Part shown: piece after piece, positions 25,401-33,614 of the stretch
How the letters are laid out: each line of letters starts with the position of its first letter
Numbering within the stretch: the first letter of the stretch is position 1
From: Verrucomicrobiia bacterium
GTDB lineage: Bacteria > Verrucomicrobiota > Verrucomicrobiia > JADLBR01 > JAIBCM01
Reading direction: 5' to 3'
Length of the DNA: 64,000 nucleotides
NCBI GenBank assembly: GCA_019694135.1
Contig: JAIBCM010000002.1
Coordinates: forward strand, 210,143 to 274,142
The notes under the pieces: model-generated
What the model was told of the DNA's origin: nothing
Seen by the model: the letters and a program-made list of their open reading frames with translations, nothing else
The model's database searches: none
Made by a program: the position numbers and the translations under genes

Positions 25401-26738
25401 ATGAAAAAACTTATCGCCTTGATTCAAGAAAAGGCCCAGCCACTTACCGGATCCTCTCAAGATTATGATGCTTTGTTGGATCTTGTGGGCGATGCTTCTT
25501 TTGTTTTGTTGGGGGAGGCATCGCATGGCACACATGAATTTTATCGAGAACGCGCGAAAATTACGCGACGTTTGATTCAAGAAAAGGGATTTCAAGCGGT
25601 TGCTGTGGAGGCGGATTGGCCGGATGCTTATCGCGTGAATCGTTTTGTGCATGGCACGAATTCCAATGAAGAAAGTATTGAGGCGTTAGGTGATTTTAAA
25701 CGGTTTCCGCTTTGGATGTGGCGCAATGCAGAGGTGTTGGATTTTACTGGATGGTTGCGTGACTATAATGAAACCATCGCGAAACCTGCTAAGAAGGTGA
25801 GTTTTTTGGGAATGGATCTTTATAGTCTACACACTTCGATCGGAGCGGTTTTAAATTATCTTGCCAAGGTTGATCCTTTGGCTGCTCAACGCGCTCGATT
25901 GCGATATTCGTGTTTCGATCATTTTGGTTCAGATGTTCAAGGCTATGGATGGGCGACAGGATTGGGAATTTCGAAGTCGTGCGAGGAAGAAGTGATCAAA
26001 GCTCTGCTTGATTTGAGTCAACATCAGGCTCGCTATCTGAGTCGAGATGGTTATGTGGCGATGAGCGAATATTTTTCCGCTGAACAAAATGCGCGGCTCA
26101 TTAAAAATGCGGAGCATTATTATCGCGCTATGTTTCAGGCGGAAGTTTCTTCTTGGAATTTGCGCGATACGCATATGGTGGAAACTTTGGAGGCGCTGCG
26201 GGTTCATTTAAAGGATTTGAAACTAAATCCCAAAATTGTGATATGGGCGCATAATTCGCATTTGGGTAATGCCGGCGCCACGGAAATGGGACAAAGAGGT
26301 GAAATTAATGTGGGGCATTTGCTTCGGAAAAATTATGGAAATCAAGCGATGCTGGTGGGTTTGACGACTTATCAAGGCACGGTGACTGCGGCTTCAGAAT
26401 GGGATGCGCCCGCTGAACGTAAACAGGTGAGGCCTGCGCTTTTAGAAAGTTTTGAAGCGCTTTTTCATGAATCGGGAATTTCACGTTTTTTTCTTAATTT
26501 AAAGAGTAATCGTGAATTGGAAGTGGCATTTGCGGAGCCGCGTTTGGAGCGGGCGATTGGTGTGATTTATAGACCGGAAACTGAACGTCTCAGCCATTAT
26601 TTTCGAGCGTCTTTATCTGAGCAATTCGATGCTATTTTACATTTTGACTATACCCGTGCGGTGGAACCGCTGGAACGCACAACAGAATGGGAAGCGGGAG
26701 AGGAAGATGCTCCAGAGACTTATCCAAGTGGGATGTGA
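25401..26738 (+). CDS. Erythromycin esterase-like protein
   Basis: A 445-residue protein of the erythromycin esterase superfamily. Members share a His/Glu-dependent hydrolytic site, and most chromosomal members have no proven substrate. The hallmark GEASHGTHEFYRERAKITRR is at about residue 38, followed by VAVEADWPDAYRVNRF and a later IVIWAHNSHLGNAG with another conserved His. A longer frame opens at 25293, but it reads through the hydrolase remnant in another frame. The ATG at 25401 (MKKLIALIQEKAQPL) gives a normal family start. Partnership with the neighbouring hydrolase remnant suggests an ancestral two-gene unit. Antibiotic resistance should not be assumed. Confidence 0.85.
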   Translation: MKKLIALIQEKAQPLTGSSQDYDALLDLVGDASFVLLGEASHGTHEFYRERAKITRRLIQEKGFQAVAVEADWPDAYRVNRFVHGTNSNEESIEALGDFKRFPLWMWRNAEVLDFTGWLRDYNETIAKPAKKVSFLGMDLYSLHTSIGAVLNYLAKVDPLAAQRARLRYSCFDHFGSDVQGYGWATGLGISKSCEEEVIKALLDLSQHQARYLSRDGYVAMSEYFSAEQNARLIKNAEHYYRAMFQAEVSSWNLRDTHMVETLEALRVHLKDLKLNPKIVIWAHNSHLGNAGATEMGQRGEINVGHLLRKNYGNQAMLVGLTTYQGTVTAASEWDAPAERKQVRPALLESFEALFHESGISRFFLNLKSNRELEVAFAEPRLERAIGVIYRPETERLSHYFRASLSEQFDAILHFDYTRAVEPLERTTEWEAGEEDAPETYPSGM

Positions 26739-26899
26739 GTTAGCTTTAGCTTCTTACTGTTATTTGACGAAAAGGCGCAGTTTCATAAATTAAAGTAAAC
26801 TTGCTGAGTCGATTTTATCTGTTGTGGAAAAAGTAGATCAGATCAAGTGAAACGAAGTTAGCGTGAAGCTAAACGCAGGGTCGAATTCGGAGGATTACT

Positions 26900-27946
26900 A
26901 TGAAAATCGCTCAAGTTGCCCCACTTTATGAAAGTGTTCCTCCACAATGTTATGGAGGAACGGAGCGTGTGGTTTCATATTTAACTGAAGAGTTGGTTCG
27001 TTTAGGGCATGATGTTACCCTTTTTGCGAGTGGTGATTCGGTTACTTCCGCCAAATTGAACCCTCAATGTCAGCGAGCGTTGCGGGTTGATAAACATTGC
27101 ATCGATCAAGCGGCGTATCATGTGGGTATGATAGAAAAACTTTGTCAGCAAGCTGATCGTTTTGACATCATTCATTCGCATATTGATTATTTGCCTTTTT
27201 CTCTTTTCCGACGAGTTGTCACCCCTTCTCTTACCACGCTGCATGGACGTCTTGATATTCCTGACCTCATTCCTTTATATCAGGAATTTAGCGATATTCC
27301 TGTTGTTTCCATTTCTGATTCACAACGAAAACCGTTATCATGGATCAATTGGCAACAAACGGTTTATCATGGGCTTCCTCGCGATCTTTACGCTTATCAC
27401 GAACAAATGGGAAATTACTTAGCTTTTTTGGGAAGAATTAGTCCAGAGAAACGGGTTGATAGTGCTATCGTTATTGCCAATCAAGTCGGTATGCCACTCA
27501 AAATTGCAGCAAAAATTGATAAGGTGGACAAAGATTATTTTCATGCAAAAATTAAACCTTTGTTGGATAATCCCAATATCGAGTATATCGGTGAAATCGG
27601 TGAAAAAGAGAAGGGCGAATTTTTGGGTAAAGCTTACGCTCTCTTATTTCCTATTGATTGGCCTGAGCCTTTTGGATTGGTGATGATTGAAGCCATGGCT
27701 TGCGGCACGCCAGTGATTGCGTGTCGAAATGGATCGGTTCCCGAAATTATGGAGGAAGGGAAAACTGGCTTTATTGTTAAGACATTAGCTGAAGCCGTGG
27801 AGGCGGTGAAAAAAATTCCAACGTTGAGCAGAAAACGATGTCGGGAAGTTTTTGAGGAGAAATTTACTTCAAATCATATGGCTATTAATTATTTAAAAAT
27901 TTATCACTCCCTCATTTCGAAATTTCTTATAGCGAAGGCGTCATGA
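26900..27946 (+). CDS. GT4-family glycosyltransferase
   Basis: A 348-residue GT-B fold retaining glycosyltransferase. The N-terminal motif VPPQCYGGTERVVSYLTEEL, the interdomain start YLAFLGRISPEKRVD, and the EPFGLVMIEAMACGTPVIA donor-site motif followed by GSVPEIMEEGKTGFIV are clear. The ribosome site GGAGG sits 6 bases before the ATG. It overlaps the downstream amylo-alpha-1,6-glucosidase gene by 4 bases (ATGA). Translational coupling points to an alpha-glucan or related sugar role, but the donor and acceptor cannot be read from sequence. A weak promoter (TTGACG at 26764, TAAATT at 26786) lies in the 161-base upstream gap. Confidence 0.88.
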   Translation: MKIAQVAPLYESVPPQCYGGTERVVSYLTEELVRLGHDVTLFASGDSVTSAKLNPQCQRALRVDKHCIDQAAYHVGMIEKLCQQADRFDIIHSHIDYLPFSLFRRVVTPSLTTLHGRLDIPDLIPLYQEFSDIPVVSISDSQRKPLSWINWQQTVYHGLPRDLYAYHEQMGNYLAFLGRISPEKRVDSAIVIANQVGMPLKIAAKIDKVDKDYFHAKIKPLLDNPNIEYIGEIGEKEKGEFLGKAYALLFPIDWPEPFGLVMIEAMACGTPVIACRNGSVPEIMEEGKTGFIVKTLAEAVEAVKKIPTLSRKRCREVFEEKFTSNHMAINYLKIYHSLISKFLIAKAS

Positions 27947-30126
27947 TACAGAAAACGATAAAAGATCAGGATGAATTTTATATTTTGGCTGAATCGATTT
28001 TGGCTGACGATCGCACGCGCGTGTTGAAATATGGCAATACTTTTGCGGTTTTTGATCGTTATGGCGATATTCAATCGTTATGGTGTGGTGAAGAAGGAAT
28101 TTATCATTCAGAAACTCGTTATTTATCTCGTTTAGAATTTCGTATTGATCAGCAGCGCCCTTTTCTTCTGAGCTCTTCGATTTTAGAAGATAATACTCTT
28201 TTGACAGTGGACTTGACCAATCCAGACATGAAACAGGGCGATGAGGTCCTTATGCATCGAGGATCCCTTCATATTTTTCGATCGAAATTTCTGTGGCAAG
28301 GGGCTTGTTACGAAAGATTTCGTTTTGGTTATTATGAAAACACTCCTCGAATCGTTCATTTTTCTTTGTGTTTTGAAAATGATTTTTCGGATATTTTCGA
28401 AGTGCGTGGAGCGAAGCGTGAGAAACGAGGTAAAATGAAGCCACCTCGTGTTCATGATGAAACGGTTTATTTGTCTTATCAGGGATTGGATGGAGAGGAA
28501 AGAGAAACACGCATTCATTGGTTTTCCTCAAATTCCTCTGCCAAACTGACTAAGACAACATCATCAGAACTTTTTTTTGATATAAAATTAGCGCCTCATT
28601 CTTTTGTTGATGTATTTTTGCAGTACGTATTTGTTCCTGGAAAAAGAAAAGTGCCGATTTTTTCTTACGATGAAGCGTTTTGCCTTGCGTCTCAAGATCG
28701 AGAAACAGTGAGAAAGGGTGATTGCGGTGTTGTGACTTCGAACGAGCAGTTTAATGATTGGATTGATCGTTCGTATGCCGATATTCACATGATGATTACC
28801 CAATTACCTGAAGGTTTTTATCCCTATGCGGGGGTTCCCTGGTTTAATACAGTGTTTGGTCGCGATGGTATTTTTACGGCGCTTTTTTATCTTTGGATTA
28901 ATCCTAAAATTGCACGCGGGGTTTTAACTTGTTTAGCCGCTTATCAGGCTAAGGCATGTGATGCGGAAAAGGAGGCTGAACCGGGAAAAATTCTTCACGA
29001 ATTAAGGAAAGGGGAAATGGCCAAACTAAACGAAGTGCCCTTTGGCCTTTACTATGGCAGTGTGGATGCCACGCCGTTATTTGTGGTTTTAGCGGGTGCT
29101 TATTATGAAAGAACGGGCGATTTGGAAACGATTAAAACGATTTGGCCCCATATAGAATTAGCACTTTGCTGGATTAAAGAATACGGCGATGTGGATGGGG
29201 ATGGTTTTGTGGAGTATGGCGGAAAAAAAGCTAAAGGGCTTGTTAACCAGGGATGGAAAGATTCCGAGGATTCTATTTTTCATAAGGATGGCTCACAAGC
29301 CCAAGGCCCCATTGCTTTGTGTGAGGTGCAAGGATATGTTTACGATGCTTTTCAAAAAGCTGCTAAGATGGCAAAAGCGCTCGGTCATAAAGAAAGTGCT
29401 AGGCATTACTTCAAAAAGGCAAAAATTTTACGCGATAAATTTATTAAGGTATTTTGGTCCGATGAAATTTCTATGTATGTTTTGGCATTGGATGGGAAAA
29501 AACGGCCATGCCAAGTGCGCGCTTCCAATGCGGGACATTGTCTTTTTTCGGGCATTGCACCGGTAGAGCACGCACGAAAAATGGCAACTATTTTTTCAGG
29601 ACAAGATTTTTTTACCGGTTGGGGTATTCGGACACTATCAAGTCAGGAGCGTCTTTATAATCCTATGTCTTATCATAACGGATCTATTTGGCCGCATGAC
29701 AATGCTATCTTGGCCTTGGGTTTGGCTCGCTACGGGTTTAAGAATTTGGCTATGAAATTAATTAAGGGATTTTTTGATGCGAGTCTTTTTTTGGATTTAC
29801 ATCGTTTGCCTGAATTATTTTGTGGTTTTCCGCGCCGCTCTGCAGAGGGACCAACACTTTATCCGGTTGCCTGTTTGCCTCAAGCTTGGGCATCGGCTTC
29901 TGTTTTCTTTTTTTTGCAAGCGATTCTTGGGCTTTCTATTGATAGTCTCGAAAAAAAAATTATTTTTCATTATCCCGTGTTGCCCGAATGTATTCAGGAA
30001 ATTACTTTGAAAAACATCACAGTTGGAAAATCGCAAGCTGACGTTCTTTTGCAGCGACATAGGAAAGATGTGAGTATTCATATGGTTTCTCGCAAAGGAC
30101 CGGTTGAAATTATGGTTCGTAAGTGA
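27943..30126 (+). CDS. Amylo-alpha-1,6-glucosidase / glycogen debranching-type enzyme
   Basis: A 727-residue protein with an N-terminal beta domain of the glycogen-debranching N-terminal type (about 20-230: ILADDRTRVLKYGNTFAVFD, then ETRYLSRLEF) and a C-terminal (alpha/alpha)6 barrel of the amylo-alpha-1,6-glucosidase type (about 290-700). Barrel landmarks include GVPWFNTVFGRDGIFTALFY, FGLYYGSVDATPLFVVLAG, NQGWKDSEDSIFHKDG and MSYHNGSIWPHDNAILALG. It probably trims alpha-1,6-linked glucosyl branches of glycogen-like polymer. The start overlaps the preceding glycosyltransferase stop. It is the last chromosomal gene before the integrated element. Confidence 0.88.
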   Translation: MIQKTIKDQDEFYILAESILADDRTRVLKYGNTFAVFDRYGDIQSLWCGEEGIYHSETRYLSRLEFRIDQQRPFLLSSSILEDNTLLTVDLTNPDMKQGDEVLMHRGSLHIFRSKFLWQGACYERFRFGYYENTPRIVHFSLCFENDFSDIFEVRGAKREKRGKMKPPRVHDETVYLSYQGLDGEERETRIHWFSSNSSAKLTKTTSSELFFDIKLAPHSFVDVFLQYVFVPGKRKVPIFSYDEAFCLASQDRETVRKGDCGVVTSNEQFNDWIDRSYADIHMMITQLPEGFYPYAGVPWFNTVFGRDGIFTALFYLWINPKIARGVLTCLAAYQAKACDAEKEAEPGKILHELRKGEMAKLNEVPFGLYYGSVDATPLFVVLAGAYYERTGDLETIKTIWPHIELALCWIKEYGDVDGDGFVEYGGKKAKGLVNQGWKDSEDSIFHKDGSQAQGPIALCEVQGYVYDAFQKAAKMAKALGHKESARHYFKKAKILRDKFIKVFWSDEISMYVLALDGKKRPCQVRASNAGHCLFSGIAPVEHARKMATIFSGQDFFTGWGIRTLSSQERLYNPMSYHNGSIWPHDNAILALGLARYGFKNLAMKLIKGFFDASLFLDLHRLPELFCGFPRRSAEGPTLYPVACLPQAWASASVFFFLQAILGLSIDSLEKKIIFHYPVLPECIQEITLKNITVGKSQADVLLQRHRKDVSIHMVSRKGPVEIMVRK

Positions 30127-30163
30127 AACGCGTAGTGAATTCAAAATGGGTAAGCGCAAAAAA

Positions 30164-30191
30164 TGCGGGTGGAGGGAATCGAACCCTCAAC
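30164..30191. repeat. attL: 28-bp direct repeat of tRNA-Gly 3' end
   Basis: Exact 28-base copy of 45297-45324, in the same orientation. It covers the discriminator base, the 3' acceptor strand and the T-arm of the tRNA-Gly. Identity ends sharply at 30192. On the tRNA-sense strand this copy is followed by a T-run instead of CCA. It marks the left end of the element. Confidence 0.92.
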
Positions 30192-30263
30192 TCGGGTATA
30201 CTGTATTTTAAGTGATTTATTCATAGGTAAATTCTAGGGAAACGAAATGATTTGTTGCTTTTT

Positions 30264-30280
30264 TTGCTGCACTTGCTGCA
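30264..30280 (+). repeat. Left arm-type repeats (TTGCTGCA x2)
   Basis: TTGCTGCA at 30264-30271 and 30273-30280, 72 bases inside attL and just before the integrase ATG. The same octamer occurs twice, in the same orientation, inside attR. Paired short repeats flanking att cores are typical integrase arm sites. Their position also allows integrase autoregulation. Confidence 0.55.
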
Positions 30281-30288
30281 CTAATTGA

Positions 30289-31347
30289 ATGGCTTCTCTT
30301 TATCCAAAGAAAAATTCTCCCTACTGGCATATTCATTTTAAAAACCCTGCGGGCAAATGGGCTAATAAATCTACCGGCTTTAGAAGAGATAATAGACAGG
30401 AAACCATTCTCGCTAAAAAGCTCGCGCACGAAATGGAGGCCAGAACGCTGGTTAAACAATCTAAAGATGCTTCCATTCAGTGGGGGAAATGGGTTGAAGA
30501 ATTTTTTAAGAGAAGATGTAAAAGTAAGTTGACGTTGGAACGCTATCTTGATGGTTGGAAATGGTGCTACTTTTATTTTATTGAAAAGAAAATTCTTGGA
30601 CCGGCTTTTGTAAATTATCAAACTGCGCTTGATTACATTGAATGGAGAACATCCTATAAGAAAAAAACCGGTAGGGTAGTAAGTAAAAATACGGCTCTTT
30701 TGGAAGTTAAGATTTTGAGTCTTGTTCTGCAAGAATGCGTCAAGTTGGGCTATATTCAAGGTAATAAGATTCAAAAACTTGGTATACCAAGAGATACTGC
30801 AGGTGAAAAACCTGCTCTGAGTGACGAAGAAATAATCATTTGTAGAAAGGCGCTGCTTAAGGAACCTGATTGGATGAGAATTTCTTTTGAAATCTCTTTG
30901 AATACGGGATGCAGACTTAGGGAAACAGCAATCCCACTTAGCTGTATTGATTCTAAAAGAGATATGATTACTTTTCCTTCTCCTAAGGGTGGTAAAAAAC
31001 GTGCTTTTAGCATTCCAATACCTGATGGATTGAGACCAACTATAAATGAAATTTTGAAAAACAAATTTATTGTTGAATTCCCTTTTCAACCATCGCGAAG
31101 ATGGCAGCAATTTTTCAAGAAAGTAGGATTGCCTCACTTGTGTTTTCATTGTTTAAGAGTCACTTTTGTTACGAGACTTGCTCAAGAAGGCGTGCCGCTT
31201 TCGGTGGCAATGAAGCTAGTAAATCATGGCTCAGAATTGGTTCATAGAATTTATGTCCGCTTAACGGTTGATGACCTTCGACCTTATGCAAACTCAGTTC
31301 GGCTCCCATCTTTGCGCGCCTCCAACGCCAAAATTCGGCGTACCTAG
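30289..31347 (+). CDS. int: Tyrosine recombinase (integrase)
   Basis: Site-specific recombinase that most likely integrates and excises this element at tRNA-Gly. The 352-residue chain has an N-terminal arm-binding-like region, a SAM-like core-binding domain (about 60-160) and the catalytic domain with R209 in NTGCRLRETA, a Lys in SPKGGKKR, the HxxR box H287/R290 in FHCLRVTF, H313 in LVNHGSEL and the nucleophile Y322 in HRIYVRL. All catalytic residues are present. Its start lies 97 bases inside attL. The 3' end overlaps an oppositely oriented small gene by 179 bases. Confidence 0.92.
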   Translation: MASLYPKKNSPYWHIHFKNPAGKWANKSTGFRRDNRQETILAKKLAHEMEARTLVKQSKDASIQWGKWVEEFFKRRCKSKLTLERYLDGWKWCYFYFIEKKILGPAFVNYQTALDYIEWRTSYKKKTGRVVSKNTALLEVKILSLVLQECVKLGYIQGNKIQKLGIPRDTAGEKPALSDEEIIICRKALLKEPDWMRISFEISLNTGCRLRETAIPLSCIDSKRDMITFPSPKGGKKRAFSIPIPDGLRPTINEILKNKFIVEFPFQPSRRWQQFFKKVGLPHLCFHCLRVTFVTRLAQEGVPLSVAMKLVNHGSELVHRIYVRLTVDDLRPYANSVRLPSLRASNAKIRRT

Positions 31348-31495
31348 TCTTTTTGTGAAAAATCGGAAATCCTGGCTCCCTGGAAAATTCTAGTATTTCT
31401 TCATAAGAATAACCGCTTGCAAATGCTAGTTCTCGACGTGTTAACGCCTTTCCTGATTTAACTTTCTCATCAACTTTTTCTTTAAGCGATTTCAT
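31169..31495 (-). CDS. Small excisionase-like DNA-binding protein (putative)
   Basis: A 108-residue basic protein. Residues 16-65 (ALTRRELAFASGYSYEEILE, then FPIFHKKTRYAEFWRWRRA) look like a winged/helix-turn-helix module of the excisionase or AlpA type, with the LTRRELA helix and a following wing. The last about 60 residues are encoded antisense to the integrase catalytic region, so only the first half is free to evolve independently. The ATG overlaps the stop of the gene at 31492-31785 (ATGA), so the two form an operon. A recombination directionality or regulatory role is inferred from position next to int. Confidence 0.55.
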   Translation of the reverse strand: MKSLKEKVDEKVKSGKALTRRELAFASGYSYEEILEFSREPGFPIFHKKTRYAEFWRWRRAKMGAELSLHKVEGHQPLSGHKFYEPILSHDLLASLPPKAARLLEQVS

Positions 31496-31785
31496 TGAAT
31501 TTCCTCATTAAGTTTTAAAAATGAAGTTGATTGATCTGAGCCCTTTTTATCCTTTTCGGTAGTTTGATTTGAGACTTTTAAAAGCGTCTCCATGACGAGA
31601 CGATTAAATCGCTCGGCAATATTCTTAGGATCGAGTCTATTAAGTTCGGTTAAAATCATTATTTCAATAAGCTTACTTATTGAAATCGACAAACCAGACT
31701 GAGCAACAAGACCGGCTGCTGCTTTAAATTTTTCAAGAACGCTGTCTGAATGAAGCGTAATTGAGTTATCCATCTTGTTATCCAT
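31492..31785 (-). CDS. Small hypothetical protein of element
   Basis: A 97-residue protein I cannot place. A predicted helical core (SDSVLEKFKAAAGLVAQSGL, then SKLIEIMILTELNRLD) is followed by a polar tail. It could be a small ribbon-helix-helix or accessory DNA-binding protein, as is common beside integrases, but no motif is decisive. An AAGGG-type ribosome site lies upstream. It is translationally coupled (4-base overlap) to the putative excisionase downstream. Confidence 0.55.
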   Translation of the reverse strand: MDNKMDNSITLHSDSVLEKFKAAAGLVAQSGLSISISKLIEIMILTELNRLDPKNIAERFNRLVMETLLKVSNQTTEKDKKGSDQSTSFLKLNEEIQ

Positions 31786-31804
31786 CGTTACTATACCCTT
31801 CTAA

Positions 31805-31886
31805 ATTTGCGCTAATTTCATAACTAGCTCAGAGGCAAATGCGCAAATCTACCATCTTAGCTAATTGGGTTAAACAGCGAGCTAGT
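31805..31886. promoter_or_regulatory. Nested inverted repeats in intergenic region
   Basis: ATTTGCGC (31805-31812) pairs with GCGCAAAT (31841-31848), and ACTAGCTC (31823-31830) with GAGCTAGT (31879-31886). Both are perfect 8-base arms in the 294-base gap between the small minus-strand operon and the cargo. They may be operators or an RNA structure. The rest of the gap shows no convincing gene. Confidence 0.35.
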
Positions 31887-32079
31887 CGCTGGTTGGGTAA
31901 TAGATTGCGAGTAAACCAATTTGGAATATTGGTGATTTATAGCTTAAGACAACAATCTCTTACTTTTTATGTGAATTGTCAAGAAATTTTGCCATTTACT
32001 AAGATGGTTAATAGATTTGATGCTTAATTTGCAATTTTTTTGTTTACTTGTTAACTTTTTAAGCCGAAACTTCAAAAAG

Positions 32080-32955
32080 ATGAGAAAAATAAACTTTTTT
32101 CTTAGTAAATATATCCTCTGCTTAACACTTTTTTTATTCGCAACTGTTAAAATATTTTCGGCTATCAGTCCGGAAGCTGAAAAGGCAATTAACATAATCA
32201 ATGGTTTCAGCAGCAATCATCCAAACGTTTATATTAAAACCAAGACAGTAGGACAAGGTGGGGGTGCTGAAAGTGATATTTATAAATTTAAAGAAACGGG
32301 AAAAGAGGAAGTATGGCGCTTACAAATTAAGTCAGCATGGCCTCCTTCATTATATGTTCTTTTTCCTCACGAGAATAAGATTTATGCTTACTTCCCACTA
32401 ACTAAGCAAGTTACTTTAGCACAAGATGTTTCATCACAATCTCAATTCTTCGAACCAAGCAAAAAAGAGGTGTTTGATTTGAAAGTGTTTGGAGACTTAA
32501 TTACGGATAGTTCAGTGGCAAAGATTAATGATCAAGAACGTCTCAATCTAGTGTTCGACACAGAGAAAATGATCAAAAAGGGTTTACTTCCTCAAAATGT
32601 ATCAGATTTGATAGTAAGTATAGACTACAAGCCCAGCGGAGAAATAATAAAAATCGAACAAACCGTTAACGGTATAAAAATTGTATCATCAATGGAATAT
32701 ATTACTTTCGATATTAATAAAATTAAAGAATTGGCTCCTGTTGTTCCTGAAGTAGCAGATACTGAAATAAAAAAGAGTTTTAGCGAGGCGTTTGCAGAGG
32801 AAATAGAATTTTTTAAAAACAAAGAAAACTCTTCAACAGAAGGTAATACATCTGAAAAAGAGAATGGGCCTATTAACAAAACAACCACTAATACGGTCAA
32901 TAGTGCTTTAAAAGGTTTAGATTCTGATAGTAATAACACGAACAAAACCCATTAA
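32080..32955 (+). CDS. Exported LolA-like protein (putative)
   Basis: A 291-residue protein from the ATG at 32080, chosen because it places the signal peptide (MRKINFFLSKYILCLTLFLF, then ATVKIFSA) at the N-terminus. A further in-frame start at 32017 adds an implausible leader. The mature part has beta strands recalling the outer-membrane lipoprotein carrier LolA/LolB fold (VWRLQIKSA, PSLYVLFPHENKIYAYFPLT, KQVTLAQ), then a low-complexity Ser/Thr/Asn-rich tail. The fold call is tentative. It precedes the cysteine-free precursor candidate by 38 bases and may head the cargo operon, possibly handling a hydrophobic product in the periplasm. Confidence 0.6.
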   Translation: MRKINFFLSKYILCLTLFLFATVKIFSAISPEAEKAINIINGFSSNHPNVYIKTKTVGQGGGAESDIYKFKETGKEEVWRLQIKSAWPPSLYVLFPHENKIYAYFPLTKQVTLAQDVSSQSQFFEPSKKEVFDLKVFGDLITDSSVAKINDQERLNLVFDTEKMIKKGLLPQNVSDLIVSIDYKPSGEIIKIEQTVNGIKIVSSMEYITFDINKIKELAPVVPEVADTEIKKSFSEAFAEEIEFFKNKENSSTEGNTSEKENGPINKTTTNTVNSALKGLDSDSNNTNKTH

Positions 32956-32993
32956 GGACATCAGTAATAAAAATTTAATTTAGAATAAATTCT

Positions 32994-33614
32994 ATGCCTT
33001 CCGAGAGCGATATGTTTGTCATGCCTATTAACCCAAAGGATTTTAATCTTTTTGCTGTAGAAGATTTCCTTAGGCAAATTCATGATTCTAAGCAAAGAAA
33101 AGCATTAATTAAATCCGCAGGCTATTCACCTGAAGCTCGCGCTGCTTATGAGAAACAGAACTCCCTTCCTATTGGTGCTATTGAACTTGCTATCATGACC
33201 GACGACACAAGTTTACAAGATCGCGGAAATCAAATTAGTTATAAGCTAATTGCTTCTAGAGAAAATCCACAACTTCAAATGAGAGCTTTAGAAGAGGCTG
33301 CTTCTTTTTCATACGGGTTAGCTAAAAGATATCCTCAAGCGATGCGTTTTATGACTCGATATAATGCGGAATTATACAGTCAAAGAAAGTTGTATGCTGC
33401 TCAAATTATTAAAGTTTCTTTGGATTATGACAAAGAAACTAGTGCTAACGTGAGTATTGGAGCAAATCTTTGGGTGCTCGCGAATCTAGGCGTTGTTACC
33501 CATGCAGCTTTGGTATTTTATTTGGCAGTTGCTATTGGAGGAGTAGCGTTAGCTGTAGCGTGGGCTATTACTACAGGTTCACCAGCTCGTCTTAAAAAAA
33601 CTGTTAAAACATAA
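32994..33614 (+). CDS. Cysteine-free protein with hydrophobic C-terminus; candidate modified-peptide precursor
   Basis: A 206-residue protein I do not recognise. Residues 1-150 are soluble and helical (DFLRQIHDSKQRKALIKSAG onward). Residues about 152-195 are a continuous Gly/Ala/Val/Leu-rich hydrophobic segment (SIGANLWVLANLGVVTHAAL onward) followed by a short basic end. It contains no cysteine. Its TAA overlaps the ATG of the radical SAM gene by one base, so the two are translationally coupled. The bipartite layout recalls SdpC, whose hydrophobic C-terminal part is released as a toxin, and two SdpI-family genes lie downstream. Precursor status is inference; it could instead be a membrane-anchored partner. 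Confidence 0.7.
   Translation: MPSESDMFVMPINPKDFNLFAVEDFLRQIHDSKQRKALIKSAGYSPEARAAYEKQNSLPIGAIELAIMTDDTSLQDRGNQISYKLIASRENPQLQMRALEEAASFSYGLAKRYPQAMRFMTRYNAELYSQRKLYAAQIIKVSLDYDKETSANVSIGANLWVLANLGVVTHAALVFYLAVAIGGVALAVAWAITTGSPARLKKTVKT

Noticed and set aside
26860-26880. TTAGC/GCTAA hairpin as terminator
   Set aside because: The stem is short and no T-run follows; convincing rho-independent terminators were not found in the window.
30264-30280. CRISPR or other repeat array
   Set aside because: Only two short octamers occur at each end, without spacer regularity. No CRISPR array or cas gene was found anywhere in the window.
31839-32027. 62-residue plus-strand frame in the intergenic gap of the element
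   Set aside because: It has no ribosome site or recognisable motif and overlaps the inverted repeats; composition looks like chance in A/T-rich sequence.
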